Assembly (NCBI RefSeq): GCF_019219075.1
Contig: NZ_JAHUWJ010000006.1
Location: 186,001-250,000 of the forward strand
Length of the DNA: 64,000 nucleotides
Reading direction: 5' to 3'
Source: Chitinophaga sp. sic0106
GTDB lineage: Bacteria; Bacteroidota; Bacteroidia; Chitinophagales; Chitinophagaceae
Positions within the stretch are counted from its first letter, which is position 1. Each line of letters starts with the position of its first letter. The translations under genes were made by a program, and so were the position numbers. Of the stretch, positions 17,069 to 24,948 are shown one piece after another. Below the pieces are notes generated by a model. The model searched no databases and was not told the origin of the DNA. It worked only from the letters and a program-made list of their open reading frames with translations.

Positions 17069-17107
17069 GAAAGGCATACACGATCGTATGCCTTTCTGCA
17101 TTTTTAG
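17069..17107 (+). terminator. Rho-independent terminator after nitroreductase
   Basis: A perfect 11-bp stem GAAAGGCATAC / GTATGCCTTTC with a 6-base loop, then TGCATTTTTAG. Confidence 0.75.
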
Positions 17108-17235
17108 CCCTTTAGGAACCATGGTACCTCACAACTGATAAAGTCCCACCCTTAGATTTCAACACAACAACCATAGATTTCATTACACACGCGCTTGTAA
17201 CAATTTTCACCTTTGCTTTACAAAACTCACAAAGT

Positions 17236-18135
17236 ATGAAGATCGTAGTTACAGGCGCGCTGGGCCATATCAGCAAGCCCCTCGTTGGCTCCCTGGTCGC
17301 AGACGGACACCAGGTAACCGTTATTTCCCGCAACCCTGACAACCAGGCGGCCATTGAACAGTTAGGCGCTACAGCAGTCATCGGATCGGTGGAAGACGTT
17401 GATTTCCTCACGAAAGTATTCAGTGGCGCAGCTGCCGTGTACACCATGGTGCCTCCCAACAATTATTTTGATCACAGCCTGAATCTGCTGGAATACTACC
17501 GCCGGCTGGGGCGTAATTATGCTGCCGCCATTGCTGCCAGTGGCGTTAAGCGGGTGGTGAACCTCAGCAGCATAGGCGCTCACCTGGAAAAAGGTAATGG
17601 TATCCTCGTAGGAGCCAACAATGTAGAGCAGCTCCTGAATGCACTACCAAAAGAAGTAGCGATTACGCACATGCGCCCTACCTCTTTTTACTATAACCTG
17701 TTTCCTTATATCCATATGATCAAAAGGGACGGACGGATCACCGCCAACTATGCCGGTACCGACCTGGTTCCCTGGGTGTCGCCAAACGATATTGCCGCTG
17801 CCATTGCGGAAGAACTGGTAAAACCGTTCAGCGGCAGGGATATACGCTATGTGGCCAGTGAAGAGGTGACCTGTGATGATACTGCCGCCACGCTGGGCGC
17901 TGCTATTGGCCTGCCGGACCTGCGCTGGGAGCTGGTGTCCGACGAAGCGGTTATAGCCGCACTTACCGGCATCGGTATGAATCCGGAAATTGCGGCCGGA
18001 CTGGTAGAAATGTATGCCGCGTTACACAGCGGTTTGCTGGCGGAAGATTACCATCTCCATAAACCCAAACAATTGGGACAGGTAAAGCTGAAAGATTTTG
18101 CCAGGGAATTTGCCGCGGCATATGCTGAAAATTAA
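17236..18135 (+). CDS. NmrA/NAD(P)-binding epimerase-like protein
   Basis: A 299-residue atypical short-chain dehydrogenase. It starts MKIVVTGALGHISKPLVGSL, an NmrA-type nucleotide loop (GxxGxxG variant), followed by VISRNPDNQAAIEQLGATAV, where the Arg fits NADP. The catalytic Tyr/Lys pair of true epimerases is absent, as in NmrA and QOR2-like proteins. Likely a quinone reductase or redox sensor. A CACCTTTG box at 17208-17215 resembles a -7 element. The AraC regulator starts 13 bases downstream, so they form an operon. Confidence 0.85.
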   Translation: MKIVVTGALGHISKPLVGSLVADGHQVTVISRNPDNQAAIEQLGATAVIGSVEDVDFLTKVFSGAAAVYTMVPPNNYFDHSLNLLEYYRRLGRNYAAAIAASGVKRVVNLSSIGAHLEKGNGILVGANNVEQLLNALPKEVAITHMRPTSFYYNLFPYIHMIKRDGRITANYAGTDLVPWVSPNDIAAAIAEELVKPFSGRDIRYVASEEVTCDDTAATLGAAIGLPDLRWELVSDEAVIAALTGIGMNPEIAAGLVEMYAALHSGLLAEDYHLHKPKQLGQVKLKDFAREFAAAYAEN

Positions 18136-18147
18136 CGACCTTGTATT

Positions 18148-19047
18148 ATGCCCACCGTACACCGATTTAAAACGATCAGCGCCTTTCACGAGTTCAGGAA
18201 CTTTCCTAAGCCCGCGCATCCACTGTTTAGCATGATCAACGTAGGGGAAATGCCTCCGGGCGACTTCCCCGATGAGGAACTTATTGTGCAGGACTTTTAC
18301 CTGATAGCCCTTAAAAGGGGCTTCACGGCTAAAATGAAATACGGTCAGCAGGTATATGATTTCGATGAAGGCATCATGGCGTTTATGGCGCCGGGGCAGG
18401 TGTTTAGCATAGGTCCCAAAAATGGGGAAATGAAGCAGTCCGGATGGATGATCTATATCCATCCGGACTTCCTTTGGAACACCCCCCTGGCCAATAAAAT
18501 CAAGCAATATGAGTTTTTTGATTATGCCGTCAATGAAGCACTTTTTCTCTCAGAAAAGGAGGAAGCAACGATAGGGAGCATTATTGAACATATTGCCCAG
18601 GAATACAATAACCCCATCGACCGCTTCAGCCAGGATATCATTGTGGCGCAGCTGGAAGTCCTGCTTACCTATGCAGAACGCTTTTACCAGCGCCAGTTCG
18701 TTACCCGCAAAGTAAGTAGCCATCAGCTGCTTACCCGCCTGGAGGAACAACTGAATAACTGGTTTATGGCACAGAAAGGACTGCCTTCTGTAAAAGAAAT
18801 ATCGGCCGCGCTGCATGTATCCCCTAACTACCTCAGCGGCGTACTGAAAAGCATTACCGGCAAAAGTACACTGCAACATATACAGGATAAAGTGATTGCC
18901 GTGGCTAAAGAAAAACTGAGTACCACGGATATGTCGGTAAGTGAAATTGCCTATGAGCTGGGGTTTGATTATCCGCAGACCTTCAGTAAATTGTTTAAAG
19001 CAAAAACTGCTGTTTCTCCTTTGGAATTCCGGCAGTCTTTCAACTGA
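18148..19047 (+). CDS. AraC family transcriptional regulator
   Basis: A 299-residue regulator: an N-terminal cupin-like ligand domain (~20-170) and a C-terminal double helix-turn-helix (~200-299). The latter carries VKEISAALHVSPNYLSGVLK in the first HTH and SVSEIAYELGFDYPQTFSKL, the AraC signature, in the second. It lies 13 bases after the NmrA-type gene and 10 bases before a Crp/Fnr gene, so all three are likely co-transcribed. It probably activates or represses the upstream oxidoreductase gene; inducer unknown. Confidence 0.9.
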   Translation: MPTVHRFKTISAFHEFRNFPKPAHPLFSMINVGEMPPGDFPDEELIVQDFYLIALKRGFTAKMKYGQQVYDFDEGIMAFMAPGQVFSIGPKNGEMKQSGWMIYIHPDFLWNTPLANKIKQYEFFDYAVNEALFLSEKEEATIGSIIEHIAQEYNNPIDRFSQDIIVAQLEVLLTYAERFYQRQFVTRKVSSHQLLTRLEEQLNNWFMAQKGLPSVKEISAALHVSPNYLSGVLKSITGKSTLQHIQDKVIAVAKEKLSTTDMSVSEIAYELGFDYPQTFSKLFKAKTAVSPLEFRQSFN

Positions 19048-19056
19048 TATACCCAT

Positions 19057-19590
19057 ATGACCGCCGGAGAAATCCTACAAACCTTTCGCGCCCAGCACCT
19101 GTTTGACCGCACCATCACCCTCGGCCGCAATGAATACCTGAAACATGCCGGTACTGCCGACACCAACATCTACCTGATAGAAGAAGGCAGCGTGAGAATT
19201 TTTATTGTGGATGGAGAAGAAGAACGGATCATCCGCTTCGGCTACCAGGGAAATATCATTGTTTCATTGGATAGTTTTCTCTCCGGAAAACCCTCTGAGT
19301 TCTATATGCAGGTGATCCGCAAGGCCACCATCAGCGTGATTCCCAAAGAAAAATTTATGGCGTTTATCCGTAGCAGTGAGCATTGTCTGCAACTATGGGT
19401 CACCATCCTGGAAGATCTGGTACTGCAACAGGTAGAACGGGAAAAAGACCTGCTGGTAAATGCACCGGCGGAACGATATGAGCGCGTACTAAAGCGAAGC
19501 CCGCAGCTATTCCAGGAAATTCCGCATAAGTACATCGCCAACTATTTACGCATGACGCCGGAGACCTTATCGCGCCTCAAAAAATCTTGA
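19057..19590 (+). CDS. Crp/Fnr family regulator with FNR-type recognition helix
   Basis: A 177-residue protein: a cyclic-nucleotide-like beta-roll (~15-105), a long dimerisation helix (~108-135) and a short winged helix ending in YIANYLRMTPETLSRLKKS. Residues Glu169, Ser172 and Arg173 reproduce the ExxSR motif with which FNR reads TTGAT-N4-ATCAA. Exactly such a box overlaps this gene's stop codon. It has no N-terminal Fe-S cysteines (only Cys110), so it is not an oxygen sensor like FNR, and the cAMP-binding residues are also not evident. The protein stops soon after the recognition helix, so the wing is very short. Confidence 0.88.
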   Translation: MTAGEILQTFRAQHLFDRTITLGRNEYLKHAGTADTNIYLIEEGSVRIFIVDGEEERIIRFGYQGNIIVSLDSFLSGKPSEFYMQVIRKATISVIPKEKFMAFIRSSEHCLQLWVTILEDLVLQQVEREKDLLVNAPAERYERVLKRSPQLFQEIPHKYIANYLRMTPETLSRLKKS

Positions 19591-19602
19591 TCTCAATCAA
19601 GA
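19585..19602. promoter_or_regulatory. FNR-type box TTGAT-N4-ATCAA
   Basis: Perfect 7-bp arms TCTTGAT / ATCAAGA around CTCA contain the exact FNR consensus TTGAT-N4-ATCAA at 19587-19600. It straddles the stop codon of the Crp/Fnr gene and lies upstream of the DinB gene. A GACCTTTG box at 19623-19630 could be the -7 element of DinB, which would place the box centre near -41, a class II activator position. No good -33 TTTG is present. Confidence 0.75.
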
Positions 19603-19644
19603 ACAGGCATTCGTTTATCCGGGACCTTTGTAAAAAAGAAAGAT

Positions 19645-20229
19645 ATGACGATCCCTGTTGAACAACTGCTCTCCGAACTGGAAAATATGACGAAGCAAAA
19701 TATAAGCTTTGTGCAGCATATCCGGCAGCAACCTGAAACACTGTGGCAGCAACGTCCTACAAATGGCGGCTGGACAATGCTGGAATGCATAGAACACCTG
19801 AACCGTTATGGCAATTTTTATATTCCTGAAATTAACCGTCGCATACAAGCGTCAACACACGCACCTGCATTGCTTTTTAAAAGTGGGAAGATAGGTAATT
19901 ACTTCGCGGAGATGATGCTGCCTAAAGCAAAGCCCAACAACATGAAAACGTTCAAAGCAATGAATCCGCAGCATGCTTTGCTAGGGAAGGATACGCTGGA
20001 TACCTTTTTGCAGCAGCAACAGCAATTGCTGGAAATCCTGCAACGTTGCCGCCATACCAACCTCACTAAAGTCCGTACGGCCATCAGTATTACACCATTG
20101 CTGAAATTGCGCCTGGGGGATACGTTAAGGGTGGTGATCTATCATAACCTCCGCCATATTAAACAGGCGGAAAAAATTGCGGCTTACAATTCGTCAAAAA
20201 CTACGCGGCCGTCTACCATCGTCCAATGA
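19645..20229 (+). CDS. DinB family protein
   Basis: A 194-residue four-helix-bundle protein of the DinB/YfiT-like superfamily. It shows GGWTMLECIEHLNRYGNFYI (first metal-site His in EHLNRY) and, near the C-terminus, VVIYHNLRHIKQAEK (HNLRH with paired metal His). Relatives are metal-dependent thiol or bacillithiol transferases or proteins of unknown role; this one is not a DNA polymerase. It is preceded by an FNR-type box and overlaps the convergent nagA gene by 46 bases at its 3' end. Confidence 0.85.
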   Translation: MTIPVEQLLSELENMTKQNISFVQHIRQQPETLWQQRPTNGGWTMLECIEHLNRYGNFYIPEINRRIQASTHAPALLFKSGKIGNYFAEMMLPKAKPNNMKTFKAMNPQHALLGKDTLDTFLQQQQQLLEILQRCRHTNLTKVRTAISITPLLKLRLGDTLRVVIYHNLRHIKQAEKIAAYNSSKTTRPSTIVQ

Positions 20230-21371
20230 ACCCGGATGTTTTCATCCATGATCACGATATCTGCATCCTTGCCGGGCGATAAGGAACCTTTTTGGGGGGC
20301 TACACCCATGATGCGTGCCGGGGTGAGACTCATCATCCGTACGGCTTCTGGCAGCGGGATATCCGCCAGCTGTATCATGTTCCGTACCAGCCGGTCAGTG
20401 GTGGCTACGCTGCCTGCAAAGGCGCTGTAGTCGGGTAGCTTGGCCACATCATCTTCGATGATAACGTCCAGGCCTCCGTTCAGTGGTCCCAGGATGCTGG
20501 GGCCTGGCGGCATACCGGCGGCACGCATGGCATCGGTGATGAGGGCGATGCGGTCGGGCCCTTTGATTTTGTAAATCAGTTTGAGCAGTGCTGGTGGCAG
20601 GTGTACGCCATCTGCAATAATTTCCACGTCCATTTCATCCGTCAGGTACACGCTTTCAATCACGCCGGCGTGGCGAAACAGGTTGCGGCGGGTAACGCCT
20701 GACATGGCCGAGTAAAAATGCGTAGCCAATGTATAACCACTCTCATAAGCTTCCACTACTTCGTCATAAATAGCATCGGTATGGGCAATGGCCGGTAATA
20801 TGCCTTTGCTGCGTAAATGGCGGCCCATTTCCGGTGCGCCGGGCAATTCCGGGGCAATGCTCCAACGGACGATATGTGGGCTGTAATCGAGGATTTCGCG
20901 GTATTCCGCGGCATCGGGGTTCCGGATGTATTTGGGATGTTGCGCGCCGCGCTGACTCATGGCAAAATAAGGGCCTTCCATATGAATGCCCAGGAATGCC
21001 GCACCACGGGTATTTAACGGCAAGGCGGCGGCATAGCTGTCCAGCGTACGCAGCAGGTCCGCTTTTTCGGCGGTGAGGGTGGTAGGTACCATGGCAGTGG
21101 TACCATAGCGGGCATGGAGATTAGCGACCGTCAGAAAGGCTTCCGGCGTGGCATCCATGAAGTCGGCACCGCCGCCACCGTGGATATGCAGGTCTATAAA
21201 GCCGGGCGACACATACCTGCCACCGGCGTCAATCACAGTGGCACCCGGTGTTTCAGGATTCCCTGTTGTTACGTCCAGAATCTTGTCGTCCCGCAGAATC
21301 ACTGTTCCATTGGCGATCACCCGTTGCGGCGTAATAATATTTCCATTGATAATTTTCGTCAGCTGCGTCAT
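20184..21371 (-). CDS. nagA: N-acetylglucosamine-6-phosphate deacetylase
   Basis: A 395-residue amidohydrolase. Metal and substrate motifs appear in order: GFIDLHIHGGGGADFMD (metal His pair), FLGIHMEGPY, AIAHTDAIYDE, LATHFYSAMSG and ALITDAMRAAGM, the last carrying the catalytic Asp region. It removes acetate from GlcNAc-6-P (or GalNAc-6-P in AgaA relatives) to feed NagB. It is the last gene of the amino-sugar operon, 15 bases after the sugar permease. Its 3' end overlaps the convergent DinB gene and no terminator is visible between them. Confidence 0.93.
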   Translation of the reverse strand: MTQLTKIINGNIITPQRVIANGTVILRDDKILDVTTGNPETPGATVIDAGGRYVSPGFIDLHIHGGGGADFMDATPEAFLTVANLHARYGTTAMVPTTLTAEKADLLRTLDSYAAALPLNTRGAAFLGIHMEGPYFAMSQRGAQHPKYIRNPDAAEYREILDYSPHIVRWSIAPELPGAPEMGRHLRSKGILPAIAHTDAIYDEVVEAYESGYTLATHFYSAMSGVTRRNLFRHAGVIESVYLTDEMDVEIIADGVHLPPALLKLIYKIKGPDRIALITDAMRAAGMPPGPSILGPLNGGLDVIIEDDVAKLPDYSAFAGSVATTDRLVRNMIQLADIPLPEAVRMMSLTPARIMGVAPQKGSLSPGKDADIVIMDENIRVHWTMVDGRVVFDEL

Positions 21372-21386
21372 AACACTACATTAAAA

Positions 21387-22706
21387 TTAAAGCCATCCTC
21401 TTACTTTGTAACCCCTGAAGGCATAAAAAACAAGATATAGGTAGCAGGGAAACAATACCCAGTAAGCCTCACGTACATGATAGTGATCAGCAAAGTAACC
21501 ATACAGCAATGGCATAATCGCGTTGCCACACAGTCCCATAATCATCACCGAAGCACCCAGCTTGGTAAAGCGCCCCAGTCCATCCAGTGCCAGCGGCCAG
21601 ATGCCGGCCCATACCAAGGAGTTGGCCAGCCCCAGCAATACGATGAACCAGATAGATACGTCCGCATGATGCCCCAAAAGATTTACATCTCCCTTAGTAA
21701 AAATAATAAGTAAAGTGAGACAAGCCCCTAAAATAGTGCATGCCTGCAATGCTTTTAACTGGGTAATGTACTTAGGGATGAGTACTATGCCCCCCAGGTA
21801 GCCGCAGATAGTGGCGGTGAGGGTATAGGAAGGAAATACTTTGGCTTCCAGCAAGGGCATGCCATTGGAACGCGCATAGCCAATGATGGTATCCACCGCT
21901 ATCACCTGCGTGCCCACATGCAGGAAAATGGCCAGGGCGCCCAGTATCAGGTGGGGAAACTGAAAGATGCTGGTTCTGCCGGCATTGGCAGTAGCCACTT
22001 CCGCCGTTTCCTGCTCGGTATTGATTTCAGGTAACGGGGACAGGCGTACGATAAGCCCCAGACCCACCAACACCGTTCCCAGTACTGAATAGGGAAGTAT
22101 TACCCGGCGGATCAGCGCATCCAGGGCGGCATTTTTTTCTTCCAGCCCCATCGTATCCAGACTGGCAAACAAATCATTATCTGTTGCTTTCAGTATCACT
22201 GCCGCCAGCAGCAAAGGCGCCAGGATGCCGGCTCCCTTGTTGCAGATGCCCATTACACTAATGCGCTGTGCCGCCCTTTCCTTAGGGCCCAAAATCGTAA
22301 TGTATGGATTGGCGGCCGTTTGCAGTACCGCCAATCCGAGTCCTATGGTAAACAACCCCAGCAGAAAAATTTCGTATGTGCGAAAGAGTGCCGCCGGAAT
22401 AAAAATAAATGCCCCCAATGCCATCACCAGGAAACCACACATGATGCCGTTTTTAAAGCCAATTGCTTTCAACAGGTACCCCGATGGTACCGACATTACA
22501 AAGTAGGCAATGTAAAAGGCAAAAGCCACCAGGTATGACTGGAAATGATTCAGCTCACACGCCACCTTGAAGTAGGGGATCAGGATCGCATTTACCCACG
22601 ATACAAATCCGAATACAAAAAAGAGCATACCTATGATCAGGAGGGATATGGTGGTATCTTTTTTACTAAAGGCGCTGGCATCTAACACCGCTGATTTTTG
22701 CTGCAT
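21387..22706 (-). CDS. Sugar MFS transporter, FucP/NagP-like permease
   Basis: A 439-residue inner-membrane protein with about 12 hydrophobic helices, of the FucP/GluP group of the major facilitator superfamily. Family features: FGFVSWVNAILIPYFK in helix 1, with the acidic/Asn coupling positions typical of fucose permease relatives, VLQTAANPYITILGPKERA between helices 4 and 5, and NSLVWAGIWPLALDGLGRFT late in the protein. In Bacteroidota and Xanthomonas, members next to nag genes (NagP) import GlcNAc by proton symport. Here it sits between nagB and nagA, so N-acetylhexosamine uptake is the likely role. Confidence 0.9.
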   Translation of the reverse strand: MQQKSAVLDASAFSKKDTTISLLIIGMLFFVFGFVSWVNAILIPYFKVACELNHFQSYLVAFAFYIAYFVMSVPSGYLLKAIGFKNGIMCGFLVMALGAFIFIPAALFRTYEIFLLGLFTIGLGLAVLQTAANPYITILGPKERAAQRISVMGICNKGAGILAPLLLAAVILKATDNDLFASLDTMGLEEKNAALDALIRRVILPYSVLGTVLVGLGLIVRLSPLPEINTEQETAEVATANAGRTSIFQFPHLILGALAIFLHVGTQVIAVDTIIGYARSNGMPLLEAKVFPSYTLTATICGYLGGIVLIPKYITQLKALQACTILGACLTLLIIFTKGDVNLLGHHADVSIWFIVLLGLANSLVWAGIWPLALDGLGRFTKLGASVMIMGLCGNAIMPLLYGYFADHYHVREAYWVLFPCYLYLVFYAFRGYKVRGWL

Positions 22707-22732
22707 TAACAGGTTGTTTGGTAAAATTAATT

Positions 22733-23464
22733 TCAGGACAGCGCAGACGCTGATTCCTCATCCAGATAAAATACGCAGTCGGTATGCTGCTGCAATATGC
22801 TGGCCGGATACAGGTTACTCACCGGTTGCTCCAGGCTGTTTTTAACGGCGGTGGCCTTACGTATACCGGGTACAGAACAAATGATGTGTTTGGACAGCAT
22901 AATCTGGTGTACGCTCATGCTGATGGCTTTCCCGGGTACTTCTTCCTCTGAAGCAAACCAGCCCTCGTTCATCTGCTGGCGCCTGCAGGCGGCATCCAAC
23001 GCTACTACCAGGTATGGTTGCGTGGTATCAAAATCAGCCGGAGGATCGTTAAAGGCGAGGTGGCCGTTTTCGCCAATGCCCACCAGTGCTACATCTATTG
23101 GGTGGTCCTGGATGAGCTTACCCAAACGGCTACACTCTGTTTCAGGATCTGTTTCGCCATTAACAAGGTAAGCATTTTTCAGTGGCGCTACTTTTTCTAA
23201 AAACCGTTCTTTCAGGTATTTGCGGAAACTGGCCGGATGTGTTTCCGGCAGCGCAATGTATTCGTCGAGGTGGAACATGTTCACTTTGCTCCAGTCGATA
23301 TCTTCCTGAATCAGCTGGTTGATGGTGTCGAACTGACTGGTACCGGTGGCCAGAATAATGTTGGCGGTACCTTTTTCGCGGATGGTGTCCCTGATTAAAT
23401 CAGCTGCCGCTTTTCCTGCAATGGCTCCCAGTGCTTTCGGATCTTGTGATCGGATTACTTTCAT
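22733..23464 (-). CDS. nagB: Glucosamine-6-phosphate deaminase
   Basis: A 243-residue isomerase-deaminase. Hallmarks: LATGTSQFDTINQLI (phosphate loop), MFHLDEYIALPETHPASF (catalytic Asp and HPASF) and VALVGIGENGHLAFNDPP (NagB signature). It converts GlcN-6-P to Fru-6-P plus ammonia in the cytoplasm. The LATGTSQ variant, instead of LPTGSTP, is common in the Bacteroidota subgroup; GalN-6-P isomerase (AgaS) is unrelated in sequence. It lies in the middle of the operon, 32 bases after the GH109-like gene and 26 before the permease. Confidence 0.92.
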   Translation of the reverse strand: MKVIRSQDPKALGAIAGKAAADLIRDTIREKGTANIILATGTSQFDTINQLIQEDIDWSKVNMFHLDEYIALPETHPASFRKYLKERFLEKVAPLKNAYLVNGETDPETECSRLGKLIQDHPIDVALVGIGENGHLAFNDPPADFDTTQPYLVVALDAACRRQQMNEGWFASEEEVPGKAISMSVHQIMLSKHIICSVPGIRKATAVKNSLEQPVSNLYPASILQQHTDCVFYLDEESASALS

Positions 23465-23496
23465 TGGACAAAAAGATTATATGCTAAGGTTAAAGT

Positions 23497-24948
23497 TTAC
23501 GATGCGTTGCGTGCGGTGGTGGTACCACCGGTGGTAAGTGAAATGTCGACCGGCTGATTGGTTTTCCAGGCGCCGGCAGTAAAATCCGGCATGTCAATAG
23601 AATTGGAGCGGTTGGCTACGGACCACTCACTCAGCAGGCCTACGGAAGTCCAGCTGGCGGCGTCATACACGTCCATGTCCATCGGCAAACCGTTGCGGAG
23701 GCAATCGATCAGGCGCCAGTCCATCAGGAAATCCATTCCACCATGGCCGCCGATCTGCTTCGCCATTTCTCCCAGCTTGTGAATGATAGGCGGAGTATAT
23801 TTTTCTTCGAGCTTTTTAAACTCCTCTGGTGTTACCCATCCTTCGTGACTCACGGCAATGCGTGGTTCCAGCGGATATTTCTGTGCCACGGCCCTGGTGC
23901 CACTCACGAGGTGTATGCGTGAATACGGGCGGTGAGAGGTTACGTCATGCTGCACCATGATGGTGCGACCTTTTCGTGTACGGATGGTCGTTGTATTCAT
24001 ATTTCCCCGGAAAGGCTTGCCCACCCATTCTTTCATCGATGGGTCCTTAGCCGCGGTTTCCTCCGCCAGTTGCTCCAGCATAAAGTCGTTGCTGGATACA
24101 GAAGTCAGGTATTCCATGCTATCGCCGCGGTTGATGTTCATCACCTGGCAGATAGGCCCCAGTCCATGCGTAGGGTAGAGGTTCCCGTTGCGTTTAGCGT
24201 TTTCTTTGAGTCGCCACAGGTCATAGCGTTTGGTTTTATCAAACAGGCTGTCGCCGATATCGTGTATGTACGCGCCTTCTCCATGCACAATTTCTCCGAA
24301 GAACCCTTGTCGCGCCATGTTGAGCGTGAGCAGTTCAAAGAAATCGTAGCAGCAGTTTTCCAGCATTACACAGTGTTTACGGGTAGTTTCAGATGTTTCC
24401 ACCAGTTGCCAGCATTCCTCTACGGTGGTGGCGGCGGGAATTTCCATGGCCACGTGCTTACCCTGCTTCATGGCATACAGCGCCATGGGCGTGTGCAGGC
24501 TCCAGGGAGTGCAGATGTAGATGAGGTCAATGTCTTTACGGTCGCATAGTTGTTTCCATGCATCGGTGGTACCGGAGTATAGCTGTGGGTTATGGCCCGG
24601 GCGCTTGATGCGTGCTTTTGCTTCGCTGGCTTTTTCCGGACGGATATCGCAGAGGCCTTTGATTTCGATGCCGTCGAGGTAGGAAATTCTTTCTACTGCG
24701 GCGCCGCCGCGGTTACCGAGGCCGATGTAGCCAATGCGCACCGTATCTATCTTAGGAGCGGCATAGCCGCACATGTTAAAGCGTTGGGTGTACTTGCGTG
24801 CCGACTGCCGGCGAATTTGCTCCAGCCGGTTTTTGCTGCCGGCGGGGGCTACCTGTGCCAGCGTGCCGGCTGGCAGCAATGTGGTGCCTGTAAGCCCCAG
24901 GCCTGCGAGGCTGGCGAGTTTCAGAAAATCTCTGCGGTTATTTTTCAT
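23497..24948 (-). CDS. GH109 family alpha-N-acetylgalactosaminidase-like Gfo/Idh/MocA protein
   Basis: A 483-residue protein starting at 24948 with a Tat-like signal (NNRRDFLKLASLAGLGLTG). The N-terminal NAD domain carries RIGYIGLGNRGGAAVERISY. The catalytic region shows GKHVAMEIPAATTVEECW and NLYPTHGLGPICQ, whose His is the GH109 catalytic candidate. GH109 enzymes hydrolyse terminal alpha-GalNAc through an NAD-assisted redox elimination mechanism. Exported to the periplasm, it would release GalNAc from glycans brought in by the linked SusC/SusD. The coding region overlaps the upstream hydrolase gene by 11 bases. A general oxidoreductase is the alternative. Confidence 0.87.
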   Translation of the reverse strand: MKNNRRDFLKLASLAGLGLTGTTLLPAGTLAQVAPAGSKNRLEQIRRQSARKYTQRFNMCGYAAPKIDTVRIGYIGLGNRGGAAVERISYLDGIEIKGLCDIRPEKASEAKARIKRPGHNPQLYSGTTDAWKQLCDRKDIDLIYICTPWSLHTPMALYAMKQGKHVAMEIPAATTVEECWQLVETSETTRKHCVMLENCCYDFFELLTLNMARQGFFGEIVHGEGAYIHDIGDSLFDKTKRYDLWRLKENAKRNGNLYPTHGLGPICQVMNINRGDSMEYLTSVSSNDFMLEQLAEETAAKDPSMKEWVGKPFRGNMNTTTIRTRKGRTIMVQHDVTSHRPYSRIHLVSGTRAVAQKYPLEPRIAVSHEGWVTPEEFKKLEEKYTPPIIHKLGEMAKQIGGHGGMDFLMDWRLIDCLRNGLPMDMDVYDAASWTSVGLLSEWSVANRSNSIDMPDFTAGAWKTNQPVDISLTTGGTTTARNAS

